DNA from: Verrucomicrobiaceae bacterium
Lineage (GTDB): Bacteria > Verrucomicrobiota > Verrucomicrobiia > Verrucomicrobiales > Akkermansiaceae
DNA length: 64,000 bases
Assembly: GCA_027491155.1 (NCBI GenBank)
Contig: JAIXWR010000010.1
Location: 168,588-232,587 of the forward strand
Reading direction: 5' to 3'
The notes under the pieces are model-generated. The model worked only from the letters and a program-made list of their open reading frames with translations, was not told where the DNA came from and did not search any database. A program made the translations under genes and the position numbers. Shown here one piece after another: positions 34,630-42,752 of the stretch (its first letter is position 1; each line of letters begins with the position of its first letter).

Positions 34630-34764
34630 ATGCAAACGCCACCTTCTCCCAAGGCTCGCACCAACACGACACACTTTCTCGTGTGGTTCATCACGTGGTT
34701 GATCACGCCGCTCGTCATCGTCGGCATCCTCAAGCTTCTCAACTTCCTCAACGGCGCCCCGTGA
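34630..34764 (+). CDS. 44-residue single-pass membrane protein
   Basis: ATG at 34630, three bases after the glycosyltransferase stop, opens a 44-codon frame: a short polar N-terminus (MQTPPSPKARTNTTH), then one hydrophobic span of about 25 residues (FLVWFITWLITPLVIVGILK) and a short tail. Size, spacing and hydrophobicity argue that it is real. It could anchor or adapt a neighbouring enzyme. No family is known to me. Confidence 0.55.
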   Translation: MQTPPSPKARTNTTHFLVWFITWLITPLVIVGILKLLNFLNGAP

Positions 34765-34861
34765 CAACCTCGGGTCATTTCCGACCCCTTCTGCCGCCAA
34801 CGTCCGTAACGCTTGCCGCCAAGCCTTCGAATTTCACTCTCGTTCTCCGCATCACCTCCGC

Positions 34862-35293
34862 ATGAGCCAACCCGCCTTCGAGATCCAGCGCCACGTCGAG
34901 TTCTACGAAACCGACATGGCGGGCATCGTCCACTTCTCGAATTTCTTCCGCTACATGGAGACCTGCGAGCACGCCTTCGTCCGCAGCCTCGACCATGAAC
35001 TCCACGGCATGCTCGACGGCCTCGAAACCGGCTGGCCGCGAGTCAATGCCAGTTGCGACTACCGCGCCCCCGCCCGCTTCGGCGACCTCCTCACCATCCG
35101 CCTCCACATCGCCGAAGTCCGCACCCGCTCCGTCCGCTACCGTTTCGAAATCGTCCGCGACGAAACCCTCATCGCCGAAGGCTCCATCGCCGCCGCCCAC
35201 GTCGCCATCACCCCCGATGGAATCAAAGCCGTCCCCCTCCCCGAACCACTCCGCCAAAAGCTTCTAACCTTTCGGAGTGCGGTGGCAGAGTGA
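34862..35293 (+). CDS. 4HBT-family acyl-CoA thioesterase
   Basis: The 143-residue hot-dog protein carries the 4-hydroxybenzoyl-CoA/YbgC thioesterase motif ETDMAGIVHFSNFFRYME, whose Asp is the catalytic residue of the family. It would release a free acid from an acyl- or aroyl-CoA (or carrier-bound) intermediate. Thioesterases of this kind are standard members of aryl polyene and 4-hydroxybenzoate-related clusters (known for those families). The last codons and the stop lie inside the left arm of the 201-bp repeat element at 35269. Confidence 0.88.
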   Translation: MSQPAFEIQRHVEFYETDMAGIVHFSNFFRYMETCEHAFVRSLDHELHGMLDGLETGWPRVNASCDYRAPARFGDLLTIRLHIAEVRTRSVRYRFEIVRDETLIAEGSIAAAHVAITPDGIKAVPLPEPLRQKLLTFRSAVAE

Positions 35294-35469
35294 GTCTTCG
35301 AACGCCGACACCGCTTTCGCATCACCCCGACGCTGCCCCAACCCAAACATCCCCGCCTCACCCCTCCGAACAGCAGCCGCCTCCCTTCAAGCCAACACGC
35401 CCCGAGCACACCACCCACCGAAAAGCTCCGTCGCCGCTCGAAGACTCGCTCTGCCGGAGCACTCCAAAG
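35269..35469. repeat. REPIN-like pair of inverted ~49-bp arms
   Basis: The left arm (35269-35317) and the right arm (35422-35469) are imperfect reverse complements over about 48 bases. They share GGAGTGC, GGCAGAG, an exact GAGTCTTCGA (35292-35301; reverse complement at 35438-35447), CGAC and GCTTT in the same order. About 100 bases of C-rich sequence without a gene lie between. The left arm covers the end of the thioesterase gene, and the right arm ends 12 bases before the next start. The arms resemble the REP-like units at 28603-28680. Confidence 0.72.
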
Positions 35470-35481
35470 TTTCCGACCCCA

Positions 35482-36030
35482 ATGAAATCCATGAACTGGT
35501 TCTACCTCGCCCTCGTCACCGTCGCCTGCTGGGGCCTTTACGGCATCTACCTCCACCAGGGCCAGGTCGCCATGGCGGACAAGGAACTCGGCCGCTACAA
35601 GGCTTTCCTCTTCGTCGGCATCGCCTACTTTCTCACCGCGGTCCTCGCCCCGCTGGCGATCCTGCTGATGTCGAAGAACATGAACTGGTCGATGCCCCCC
35701 AAGGGCATGGGCCTCTCCCTCTTCGCCGGCATCCTCGGGGCCATCGGCGCCTTCTTCGTGCTGCTCGCCATGGGCTCCGGCGCGAAATCCGGCATGAACC
35801 CCGGCGTCGTCGCCATCTCGGTGATGTCGATCATCTTCGCCGGCGCCCCGATCGTGAACGCCATCGTCGGCATCGTCATGCACCCGCCGAAGGGCGGACT
35901 CGCCTCCATCCCGGTTCCTTTCATCCTCGGCATCTTCCTCGCCGCCGCCGGCGGGTTCATGGTAACCAAGTTCAAGCCGGCGCCAGCGCCGGAGCCGCCT
36001 AAGGTCGCCAGCAGCCCGGAGAAGCCCTGA
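35482..36030 (+). CDS. Small EamA-like multi-pass membrane protein
   Basis: The 182-residue protein has five hydrophobic segments (about 5-22, 42-65, 76-97, 106-130 and 143-163) and a Pro/Ala-rich cytoplasmic tail. Its size and WFYLALVTVACWGLYGIYL start fit a single EamA (drug/metabolite transporter) repeat, half of the usual ten-segment exporter, so it would need to dimerise. The substrate is unknown; its place before an adenylating enzyme and an ABC exporter is compatible with moving a small metabolite. Confidence 0.68.
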   Translation: MKSMNWFYLALVTVACWGLYGIYLHQGQVAMADKELGRYKAFLFVGIAYFLTAVLAPLAILLMSKNMNWSMPPKGMGLSLFAGILGAIGAFFVLLAMGSGAKSGMNPGVVAISVMSIIFAGAPIVNAIVGIVMHPPKGGLASIPVPFILGIFLAAAGGFMVTKFKPAPAPEPPKVASSPEKP

Positions 36031-36058
36031 GATAGGTCGTATGGGACCTCTAGGACCT

Positions 36059-37267
36059 ATGTCTTCCCAGCTCCAGAAACTCAACGACCTGCTCCGCGCC
36101 ATCCTTCCGGCGAACGCCTTCTATCAGCGGAAGCTCGGCATTCGTCGGGAGTTTACCAGCCTCGCCGAATTCTCCACCACCGTCCCCTTCACCACCAAAG
36201 ACGAACTCGCCGCCGACCACGATGCCCACCCGCCCTACGGCAGCACCCACACCTTCCCGCTCGCGACCTACCACCGCTTCCACCAGACCAGCGGCACCCG
36301 CGGCAAGCCGTTGATCTGGCTCGACGACCCCGCGAACTGGACCTGGATCCTCGACAACTGGGAATGGGTCTGGCGCGGTGCCGGCGTGAAGCCCGGCGAC
36401 ACCGCCTTCTTCCCCTTCTCCTTCGGCCCCTTCCTCGGCTTCTGGGCCGGCTTCGAAGCCGCCACCCGGATGCGCGTCCGCGCCGTTCCCGGCGGCGGGC
36501 TTTCGTCCGAAGACCGCCTCCACCTGCTCCGCCGGAGCCAGTCCTCCATCCTCTGCTGCACCCCCACCTACGCCCTCCGCCTCGCCGAGGTCGGCGAGAA
36601 GATCGGCCTCCCGGTCGGATCGCTCGGCATCACCAAAATCATCGTCTGCGGCGAACCCGGCGGCAGCATCCCGGAAATCCGCCGCCGCATCGAGTCCGCC
36701 TGGTCCGCCCGCGTCTACGACCACCACGGCATGACCGAGATCGGACCGGTCTCGGTCAGCTCGGAGTCCGATCCCGACCTGCTCCTGCTACGGCACGAAT
36801 CGTACTTCTGCGAGGTCATCGATCCCGCCACCGGCCACCCCGTCGACCACGGAGAAACCGGCGAACTCGTCCTGACCACCCTCGGCCGGCACGGCTCGCC
36901 ACTACTCCGCTACCGCTCCGGCGACCTCGTCCGCCCGGTTCCCCACGGCGACCATTTCGCGCTGCAAGGCGGAGTCCTCAGCCGCACCGACGACATGGTC
37001 GTGATCCGCGGCATCAACATCCACCCGAGCTCCATCGACGCGATCGTTCGCGCTTTCCCGGAAATCGGCGAGTATCAAGTGGAGATCGACCAGCGCCCCG
37101 CCCTCGCCGAGCTCCGCCTCACGGTCGAAGCCCCCGCCGATGCCGCCGCCGCCCTCGCCCAGAAACTCCGCTCCTCCTTCAGCCTCCGCATCCCCGTCAC
37201 CGCCGCCGAACCCGGCAGCCTGCCCACCTTCGAAGTGAAAGCGAAGCGCTGGAACATCCTCCGCTGA
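36059..37267 (+). CDS. Phenylacetate-CoA ligase-like AMP-forming enzyme
   Basis: The 402-residue protein is a PaaK-type adenylating enzyme. The phosphate loop reads HQTSGTRGKPLIWLD (about residues 78-92), the A5 region is YDHHGMTEIGPV, the hinge region holds YRSGDLVRPV, and the small C-terminal domain has TDDMVVIRGINIHPSSID as in phenylacetate-CoA ligases. It should activate an aromatic or short acid as adenylate and CoA ester. The ATG at 36059 is preferred over 36041 because the homologous region begins there. A 7-bp inverted repeat (ATAGGTC/GACCTAT) frames the two possible starts. Confidence 0.86.
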   Translation: MSSQLQKLNDLLRAILPANAFYQRKLGIRREFTSLAEFSTTVPFTTKDELAADHDAHPPYGSTHTFPLATYHRFHQTSGTRGKPLIWLDDPANWTWILDNWEWVWRGAGVKPGDTAFFPFSFGPFLGFWAGFEAATRMRVRAVPGGGLSSEDRLHLLRRSQSSILCCTPTYALRLAEVGEKIGLPVGSLGITKIIVCGEPGGSIPEIRRRIESAWSARVYDHHGMTEIGPVSVSSESDPDLLLLRHESYFCEVIDPATGHPVDHGETGELVLTTLGRHGSPLLRYRSGDLVRPVPHGDHFALQGGVLSRTDDMVVIRGINIHPSSIDAIVRAFPEIGEYQVEIDQRPALAELRLTVEAPADAAAALAQKLRSSFSLRIPVTAAEPGSLPTFEVKAKRWNILR

Positions 37268-37310
37268 ACCCTCTTCTAGCTTCGCCCCTTTCGTTGTTCC
37301 CCATCTCCTC

Positions 37311-38006
37311 ATGATCGAAGTCCGCCAGCTCTCCAAAACCTACGAAACCCCGAGCGAGAAGCTGCGGGTTCTCACCGACCTCGACCTGACCGTCGCCGCA
37401 GGCGAAACCGCCGCGATCGTCGGCCCCTCCGGCTGCGGGAAGTCGACCCTGCTCAATCTCCTCGGCGCTCTCGACCGCCCGACTTCCGGTTCGGTCAAGA
37501 TCGGCGATCAGGACATCTCCACGCTCACCGAGGAACAAGCCGCCACCTTCCGCAACCACTCGCTCGGCTTCATCTTCCAGCAGCAGCACCTGCTCCCCCA
37601 GCTCACCGTGCTCGAAAACGTCCTGGTCCCCCGCCTCGCCGGCGACTGGCAGGAACCCGCCGCCGAGACCGAACAACGCGCCCGCCAGCTCCTTGAAAAA
37701 GTCGGCCTCGGCCAACGCCTCAGCCACCTCCCCTGGCAACTTTCCGGCGGCGAAAAACTCCGCACCGCCGTCGCCCGCGCCCTGATCAACCGCCCCAAAC
37801 TCATCCTCGCCGACGAACCCACCGGTTCCCTCGACCCCGCCTCCACCGACACCGTCGCCGACCTCCTCCTCGACCTCAACCGCGACCAAGGCGTCACCCT
37901 GATCGTCGTCACCCACAACGCCGACCTCGCCCGCCGCATGGGCAAAACCTTCGAACTCCGCGCCGGCAAACTTCATCCACTGATCACTGATCACAACCGA
38001 GCGTAG
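37311..38006 (+). CDS. ABC transporter ATP-binding protein, LolD/MacB type
   Basis: The 231-residue ATPase has the Walker A GPSGCGKST, the Q-loop FIFQQQHLLPQLTV, the signature LSGGE (with KLRTAVARAL), Walker B LILADEPTGSLDP and the H-loop VVTHNADLA. The family powers LolCDE lipoprotein release, MacB export and related mechanotransmission systems. It pairs with the FtsX-type permease 57 bp downstream. Its end runs into a spacer with GATCAC repeats and the conserved leader of family 1. Confidence 0.93.
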   Translation: MIEVRQLSKTYETPSEKLRVLTDLDLTVAAGETAAIVGPSGCGKSTLLNLLGALDRPTSGSVKIGDQDISTLTEEQAATFRNHSLGFIFQQQHLLPQLTVLENVLVPRLAGDWQEPAAETEQRARQLLEKVGLGQRLSHLPWQLSGGEKLRTAVARALINRPKLILADEPTGSLDPASTDTVADLLLDLNRDQGVTLIVVTHNADLARRMGKTFELRAGKLHPLITDHNRA

Positions 38007-38045
38007 CGAGATGGAGCCACACTTCATTTTCCACCGCTGGCTCAA

Positions 38046-38060
38046 ATCACTCGGCACTCT
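38046..38060 (+). promoter_or_regulatory. Shared leader motif before the ABC permease gene
   Basis: ATCACTCGGCACT (38046-38058) is identical to the sequence just before the aldehyde dehydrogenase (25897) and FAD enzyme (31988) starts. Here the hairpin block is absent, and only GATCAC words upstream recall the full repeat. It lies five bases before the ATG. Confidence 0.6.
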
Positions 38061-38063
38061 TCC

Positions 38064-41000
38064 ATGACCGCCCGCACCTTCATCACCCGCGGCCTCCGCC
38101 ACTACCGCGGCGCCTACCTCGGCGTCCTCCTCGGCGCCGCCCTCGGTGCGATGGTCCTGCTCGGTGCCTTGTTCTCCGGCGACTCGGTCAAATCCACCCT
38201 GCACCAGATTGCCGAACAGCGGACCGGCAAGACCACCCTCGTCCTCGCCGGCGGCGAGAACTTCTTCCGAGCCAGCCTCTCTAACAGCCTCAACCGTTCC
38301 GACAGCAAGCCGGAGACCGCCCCGGTCCTCCAGCTCCGTAGCCAGGTCGACACCCCGTCCGGCCGCTCGACCGGCCAGGTGAATCTCTTCGGCATCACCC
38401 CCGCCTTCTGGTCCTTCGCCCCGGGCGACACCACCCCACCCGCCCTCGACGCCAAATCCTGGGCCATCAACCGCGAACTCGCCCGCACCCTCGATCTCAA
38501 GCCCGGCGACTCCATCGTCCTCCGCCTCGGCAAGCCCGGGCTCGCCTCCCGCGACGCCCCACTTTCCGGCGAACCCGAGGAACTGATCACCGTCCGCGGC
38601 ACCGTCGCCCAGATCCGCGACGACGACGCCATGGGCCGCTTCAACCTCGAAGCCACCCAACTCCCCGCCCCCGCCGTCTTCCTGCCGATCGAGACCCTCG
38701 CCGGAGCCATCGAGCGCAACGACCGCGCCAACCTGCTGCTCTTCCGAGAACCGCTCTCCACCGACCAGGCCACCGCCCTCGTCCGCAAGTCCGCCCAACT
38801 CGCCGATTACGGCCTCTCCCTCCAGGACATCCCGCTTTCCGCCGCCACCGAGATCCGCACCGACCGGATCTTCCTGCCCACCCTCATCGAGGGCAAACTC
38901 CGCACCCTTTTGCCCTCCGCCCGCCCGGTCGTCACCTACCTGGCGAACACCATCGCCGCCAACGGCAAGGAGACCCCCTACTCGATGGTCACCGGCATCG
39001 ACCCCGCCGCGGTCGACTTCCTGCCGGACGACCTTGCCCCGGGGCAGATCGTTCTCAACTCCTGGGAAGCCGAAGACCTCGCCGCGAAGCCCGGCGACAC
39101 CGTCACCCTGAGCTACTACACCCTTGGCAGCGGCAACCGGCTGGTCGAAATGTCCACCAGTCTCGTCGTTCACAGCATCGTCCCGCTTGCAGGCGCCGCG
39201 GCCGACAAGCTGTGGATGCCCGATTTCCCCGGCATCGCCGAGGCCGACAACTCGGCTGACTGGACGCCCGGCCTGCCGCTCGACCTGACCCGTATCCGCG
39301 AAAAGGACGAGACCTACTGGGACGACCACCGCGGCACCCCGAAGGCCTTCATCCATCCGGTTGCCGCCTACAACATGTGGCGCAACCGCTGGGGCAACGC
39401 GACCTCGCTCCGCTTGCCCGCGGGCCAATCCGACCTCGAGCGCCAGATCCTCGATACCCTCACCCCCGCCGACGCCGGCCTCCTCATCCGCGACCTCGCC
39501 GCCGAATCCCAAACCGCCGCCGCCTCGCCCGTCGACATCGCCAGCCTTTTCCTGAGCATGTCGTTCTTCCTCATCCTCGCCGCCGTCGCCCTCACCGCGA
39601 TGCTGTTCCGCTTCAATGTCGAGCAGCGCAACCACGAGTCCGGCCTGCTCGCCGCCCTCGGCATCCCGCCGAAGAAGATCCTCCGCTGGCGTCTGTTAGA
39701 AGGCCTCGTCGTCGTCACCCTCGGCAGTGCCCTCGGCACCCTTCTCGCCTTTGCCTACACCCGCGGCCTGCTGCTCTTCCTCGAATCGATTTGGAACCGC
39801 GGCGGCGACCGACTCTTCCAATTCCACGCCGCCCCAGCCTCGATCCTCGGCGGCCTGTTCGGCTTCATCCTGCTGATGATGACCACCATCGGGTTCGTCA
39901 CCCGCCGCCAGGCCAAGCGCTCCGCCAGCCTGCGCCTTGAAACCGGCACCGAGGAAGTCATCCGCCACGGCAAATCCCGCGCCCGCTGGATCGCCCCCGC
40001 CGCCGCTCTAACAGGCCTTGCCGCCCTCGCCGGATCCAAAGCCATGGGCCCGCAGGGCGCCTTTTTCCTCGCCGGCTTCTCCTTCCTCGTCGCCGGCCTC
40101 GCCACCTTCCTCACGGTGCTCAACCGCTCGCGGAACAGCCCGTCTAACAGCCTGTCCCCCGCCCGCCTCGCAACCCTAAACGGTGCCCGCCGCCCGACAC
40201 GCTCGCTCGTCGTCGTCGGCAGCCTCGCCGCCGGGCTCTTCCTCGTCGTCTCGGTCACCGCGTTCCAAAAACACGGCGGCGGCGAATGGCAGAAGCGCCC
40301 CAGCGGCTCCGGCGGCTTCGCGTTCTGGATCGAGACCACAACCGCGGTCCACCGCGGCTCGAACGCCGATTCCACCGCGGACATCCTCCAACTCGGCGAC
40401 CAGCGCGGCCAACTCGGCGACATCCTCCCCTTCCGCGTCGGCACCGGCGACGATGCCTCGTGCTTCAACCTCAACTCCGTCGCCCGCCCGCGCCTCCTCG
40501 CCACCGACACCGCCGTTCTCGAACAGCGCGGATCTTTCACGATCAAGACCACCGCCCCCGGCATCGAGAAGTCGTGGAAGTCCCTCCGCGAAGGCGATGC
40601 CCTCCGCGCCTTCATCGACGAGACCACCCTGCTGTGGGTCCTCAAGAAGAAGCCCGGCGACCGCATCGACTACACAGACGAGCAAGGCAACAGCTTCCCC
40701 GTCGAGATCGCCGGCACCCTCGACGGCACCGTGTTCCAGGGCAGCTTCATCGTCGACGAGCAGCGCTTCCTCGAGCGCTACCCCTCCACCGGCGGCTACC
40801 AGCTCTTCCTCGCCGACACCCCGGGCGATCTAACAGCCACGCGCGGCATCCTGCAGAAATCGCTCACCGACCTCGGGGCCACCGTCACCACGACCACCGA
40901 CCGCCTCGCAGCCTTCCACAGCGTCGAGAACACCTACATCTCGATCTTTAACGTCCTCGGCGGTCTCGGCGTCATCCTCGGCGCCGCCGGCCTCGGCCTC

Positions 41001-41303
41001 GTCACCGCCCGCAACCTCGCCGAGCGCCGCAACGAGTTCACGCAGCTCCACCAGCTCGGGATCTCCCGCAAGATCATCCGCTCGCTGGTCTTCCGCGAGA
41101 CCCGCCAGTTTATCCTCTGGGCCATCGGCATCGGCCTCGTCGCCGCCATCATCTCGATCCTCCCCGCCCTGCCCAAAACCGGCCTCCTCGTCACCCTCGG
41201 CTGGATCGCCGCCCTCGCCGCCCTCGCTGCGATGTTCCTCCTCACCGCCGCCTCCTGCGCCTGGCTCGCCTACCGCAAATCGGCGCTCTTCCGGGCTTCA
41301 TGA
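38064..41303 (+). CDS. ABC transporter permease with two FtsX domains
   Basis: The 1079-residue permease starts with a membrane segment (about 19-40), a large periplasmic domain, an FtsX domain around 495-640, another membrane-rich centre (about 640-735), a second periplasmic domain and a C-terminal FtsX domain (about 955-1075). This double-length layout is that of the LolE/YbbP-like group rather than MacB, whose permease is half this size. With the adjacent ATPase it should extract or export a hydrophobic molecule, lipid-linked product or lipoprotein from the inner membrane. It is the last gene of the + strand run; three TCTAACAG words occur in its coding sequence, plus one reversed. Confidence 0.9.
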   Translation: MTARTFITRGLRHYRGAYLGVLLGAALGAMVLLGALFSGDSVKSTLHQIAEQRTGKTTLVLAGGENFFRASLSNSLNRSDSKPETAPVLQLRSQVDTPSGRSTGQVNLFGITPAFWSFAPGDTTPPALDAKSWAINRELARTLDLKPGDSIVLRLGKPGLASRDAPLSGEPEELITVRGTVAQIRDDDAMGRFNLEATQLPAPAVFLPIETLAGAIERNDRANLLLFREPLSTDQATALVRKSAQLADYGLSLQDIPLSAATEIRTDRIFLPTLIEGKLRTLLPSARPVVTYLANTIAANGKETPYSMVTGIDPAAVDFLPDDLAPGQIVLNSWEAEDLAAKPGDTVTLSYYTLGSGNRLVEMSTSLVVHSIVPLAGAAADKLWMPDFPGIAEADNSADWTPGLPLDLTRIREKDETYWDDHRGTPKAFIHPVAAYNMWRNRWGNATSLRLPAGQSDLERQILDTLTPADAGLLIRDLAAESQTAAASPVDIASLFLSMSFFLILAAVALTAMLFRFNVEQRNHESGLLAALGIPPKKILRWRLLEGLVVVTLGSALGTLLAFAYTRGLLLFLESIWNRGGDRLFQFHAAPASILGGLFGFILLMMTTIGFVTRRQAKRSASLRLETGTEEVIRHGKSRARWIAPAAALTGLAALAGSKAMGPQGAFFLAGFSFLVAGLATFLTVLNRSRNSPSNSLSPARLATLNGARRPTRSLVVVGSLAAGLFLVVSVTAFQKHGGGEWQKRPSGSGGFAFWIETTTAVHRGSNADSTADILQLGDQRGQLGDILPFRVGTGDDASCFNLNSVARPRLLATDTAVLEQRGSFTIKTTAPGIEKSWKSLREGDALRAFIDETTLLWVLKKKPGDRIDYTDEQGNSFPVEIAGTLDGTVFQGSFIVDEQRFLERYPSTGGYQLFLADTPGDLTATRGILQKSLTDLGATVTTTTDRLAAFHSVENTYISIFNVLGGLGVILGAAGLGLVTARNLAERRNEFTQLHQLGISRKIIRSLVFRETRQFILWAIGIGLVAAIISILPALPKTGLLVTLGWIAALAALAAMFLLTAASCAWLAYRKSALFRAS

Positions 41304-41371
41304 AGGCCGCCGCTCCATGGTCGACCGATCCCCCTTGAACCCGCCGCCGTGCCCGGTTTAATCCCCCGCGC

Positions 41372-42118
41372 ATGGCCATCGACGGGGAATTCATCGCGCG
41401 CATCGACTCGCCGCGCTTCTGCGAGCGCCTCTTCGCGGTGCTGCCGGACGTGATGTTCTGCCTCAAGGACAGTGAGCGCCGCTACCGGGCCGTCAACCAG
41501 GCCTTCGCCGAGCGGACCGGCATCAAGGACCCGCGCCGGCTCATCGGGCGGCGCGCGGAGGACTTTTTCCCGCCGGCACTCGCGGAGGCCTACCTCGACC
41601 AGGACCAGCAGGTGCTCGGCGGCGGCAACGAGATCGTCGACCAACTGGAACTCTCGACCAACCGCGACGGCAGCCAGGGCTGGTATCTGGCGACCAAGGT
41701 GCCGCTCCACGACCGCGGCGGCCGGATCATCGGGCTGGCCTCCGTGTCCCGCGACCTGCGGGCGCCCCGCGAGGGCGACGCCGAGCTGGCGGGGATCGCC
41801 AAGGTGGCCGAGCACGTCCGCGACCACCTCGACGAGCCGCTGCGGGCCGCCGAGCTGGCGGCGATCGCCCGGCTCACGCCGACCCAGCTCGAGCGCCGGA
41901 TGCGCCGGGTCTTTCAACTCAGCACCACCCAGTTCGTGCGGAAGTGCCGGATCGAGAATGCCGCCCGCCTTCTCCGCGACACGCCGATGGCCATCGCCGA
42001 TGTCGCCCTCGAATGCGGCTACGGCGACCAGACCGCGCTGACCCGCCAGTTCCGCAGCACCGTCGGCATGCCGCCCGCCGCCTATCGCGACCACGTCCGC
42101 AAGCGCTCGCAGCCATGA
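41372..42118 (+). CDS. PAS-AraC family transcription regulator
   Basis: The 248-residue regulator has an N-terminal PAS domain (about 15-130; VMFCLKDSERRYRAVNQAF, later VPLHDRGGRIIGLASVSRDL) and a C-terminal AraC double helix-turn-helix (about 140-248; LAAIARLTPTQLERRMRRVF and the IADVALECGYGDQTALTRQF signature). PAS binding of a small ligand or cofactor would control DNA binding. Its stop overlaps the nadD start (ATGA), so the two are translated together, but the regulated promoter is not evident. Confidence 0.88.
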   Translation: MAIDGEFIARIDSPRFCERLFAVLPDVMFCLKDSERRYRAVNQAFAERTGIKDPRRLIGRRAEDFFPPALAEAYLDQDQQVLGGGNEIVDQLELSTNRDGSQGWYLATKVPLHDRGGRIIGLASVSRDLRAPREGDAELAGIAKVAEHVRDHLDEPLRAAELAAIARLTPTQLERRMRRVFQLSTTQFVRKCRIENAARLLRDTPMAIADVALECGYGDQTALTRQFRSTVGMPPAAYRDHVRKRSQP

Positions 42119-42696
42119 GCCGGGATCCCCAGCGGCGGATCGCCCTTTTCGGCGGCACTTTCGATCCGATCCACGAGGGTCACGTGGAAATCGCCGCGCG
42201 GGCCCGGGAGGCGATGGACCTCGACGAGGTGATCTTTCTCCCCTGCCGGATCTCGCCGCACAAGATCGGGGTCGCCAGCGCCCCGCCGGACGACCGGCTC
42301 GAGATGGTCCGCCTCGCGACCCGCGGGCTGCCGTGGGCGAGCGTCGACGACTTCGACCTCACCAGCCCGCCGCCATCCTATTCCTACCTCACCGCGGGGG
42401 AAATGGCGCGGCGCTTCCCCGGAGCCCGGCTGTTCTGGATCATGGGAGCCGACCAATGGCGGGCCCTGCCGGACTGGAGGGAACCGGAGCGCTTGGCGGA
42501 GCTGGTGGAGTTCCTTGTTTTCTCGAGGGACGGCAGCCCGCAGCCCCGCGCCGGATTCCGCATGACCCCACTGCAAGGCACCCATCCCGCATCCGCCACC
42601 GCGATCCGCCGGGAGATCGCGGCCGGAAAGCCGGCGGAATGGCTCGACCCCGCGGTCGCCGCCCACATCCTGCAGCGCGGGCTCTACAAAGCCTGA
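42115..42696 (+). CDS. nadD: Nicotinate-nucleotide adenylyltransferase
   Basis: The 193-residue enzyme transfers AMP from ATP to nicotinate mononucleotide in NAD synthesis. Family motifs are clear: LFGGTFDPIHEGHVEIA at the N-terminus, PCRISPHK, the WIMGADQWRALPDW segment and the C-terminal SATAIRREIAAG (ISSTxIR equivalent). The start overlaps the AraC-type gene stop by four bases. In many bacteria nadD stands next to obgE/rsfS; here it does not. Confidence 0.93.
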   Translation: MSRDPQRRIALFGGTFDPIHEGHVEIAARAREAMDLDEVIFLPCRISPHKIGVASAPPDDRLEMVRLATRGLPWASVDDFDLTSPPPSYSYLTAGEMARRFPGARLFWIMGADQWRALPDWREPERLAELVEFLVFSRDGSPQPRAGFRMTPLQGTHPASATAIRREIAAGKPAEWLDPAVAAHILQRGLYKA

Positions 42697-42704
42697 ACCG
42701 CTGC

Positions 42705-42733
42705 TTGCAGGATCTTGCGTCACCCTCTAGCTT
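42705..42733 (+). promoter_or_regulatory. Candidate promoter of the TPR protein gene
   Basis: TTGCAG (42705-42710) and TAGCTT (42728-42733) are 17 bases apart, 19 bases before the ATG at 42753. The -35 is preceded by GC, giving GCTTGCAG as in other candidate promoters of this window. Confidence 0.42.
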
Positions 42734-42752
42734 CCTTCCTGACCCACCAGCC

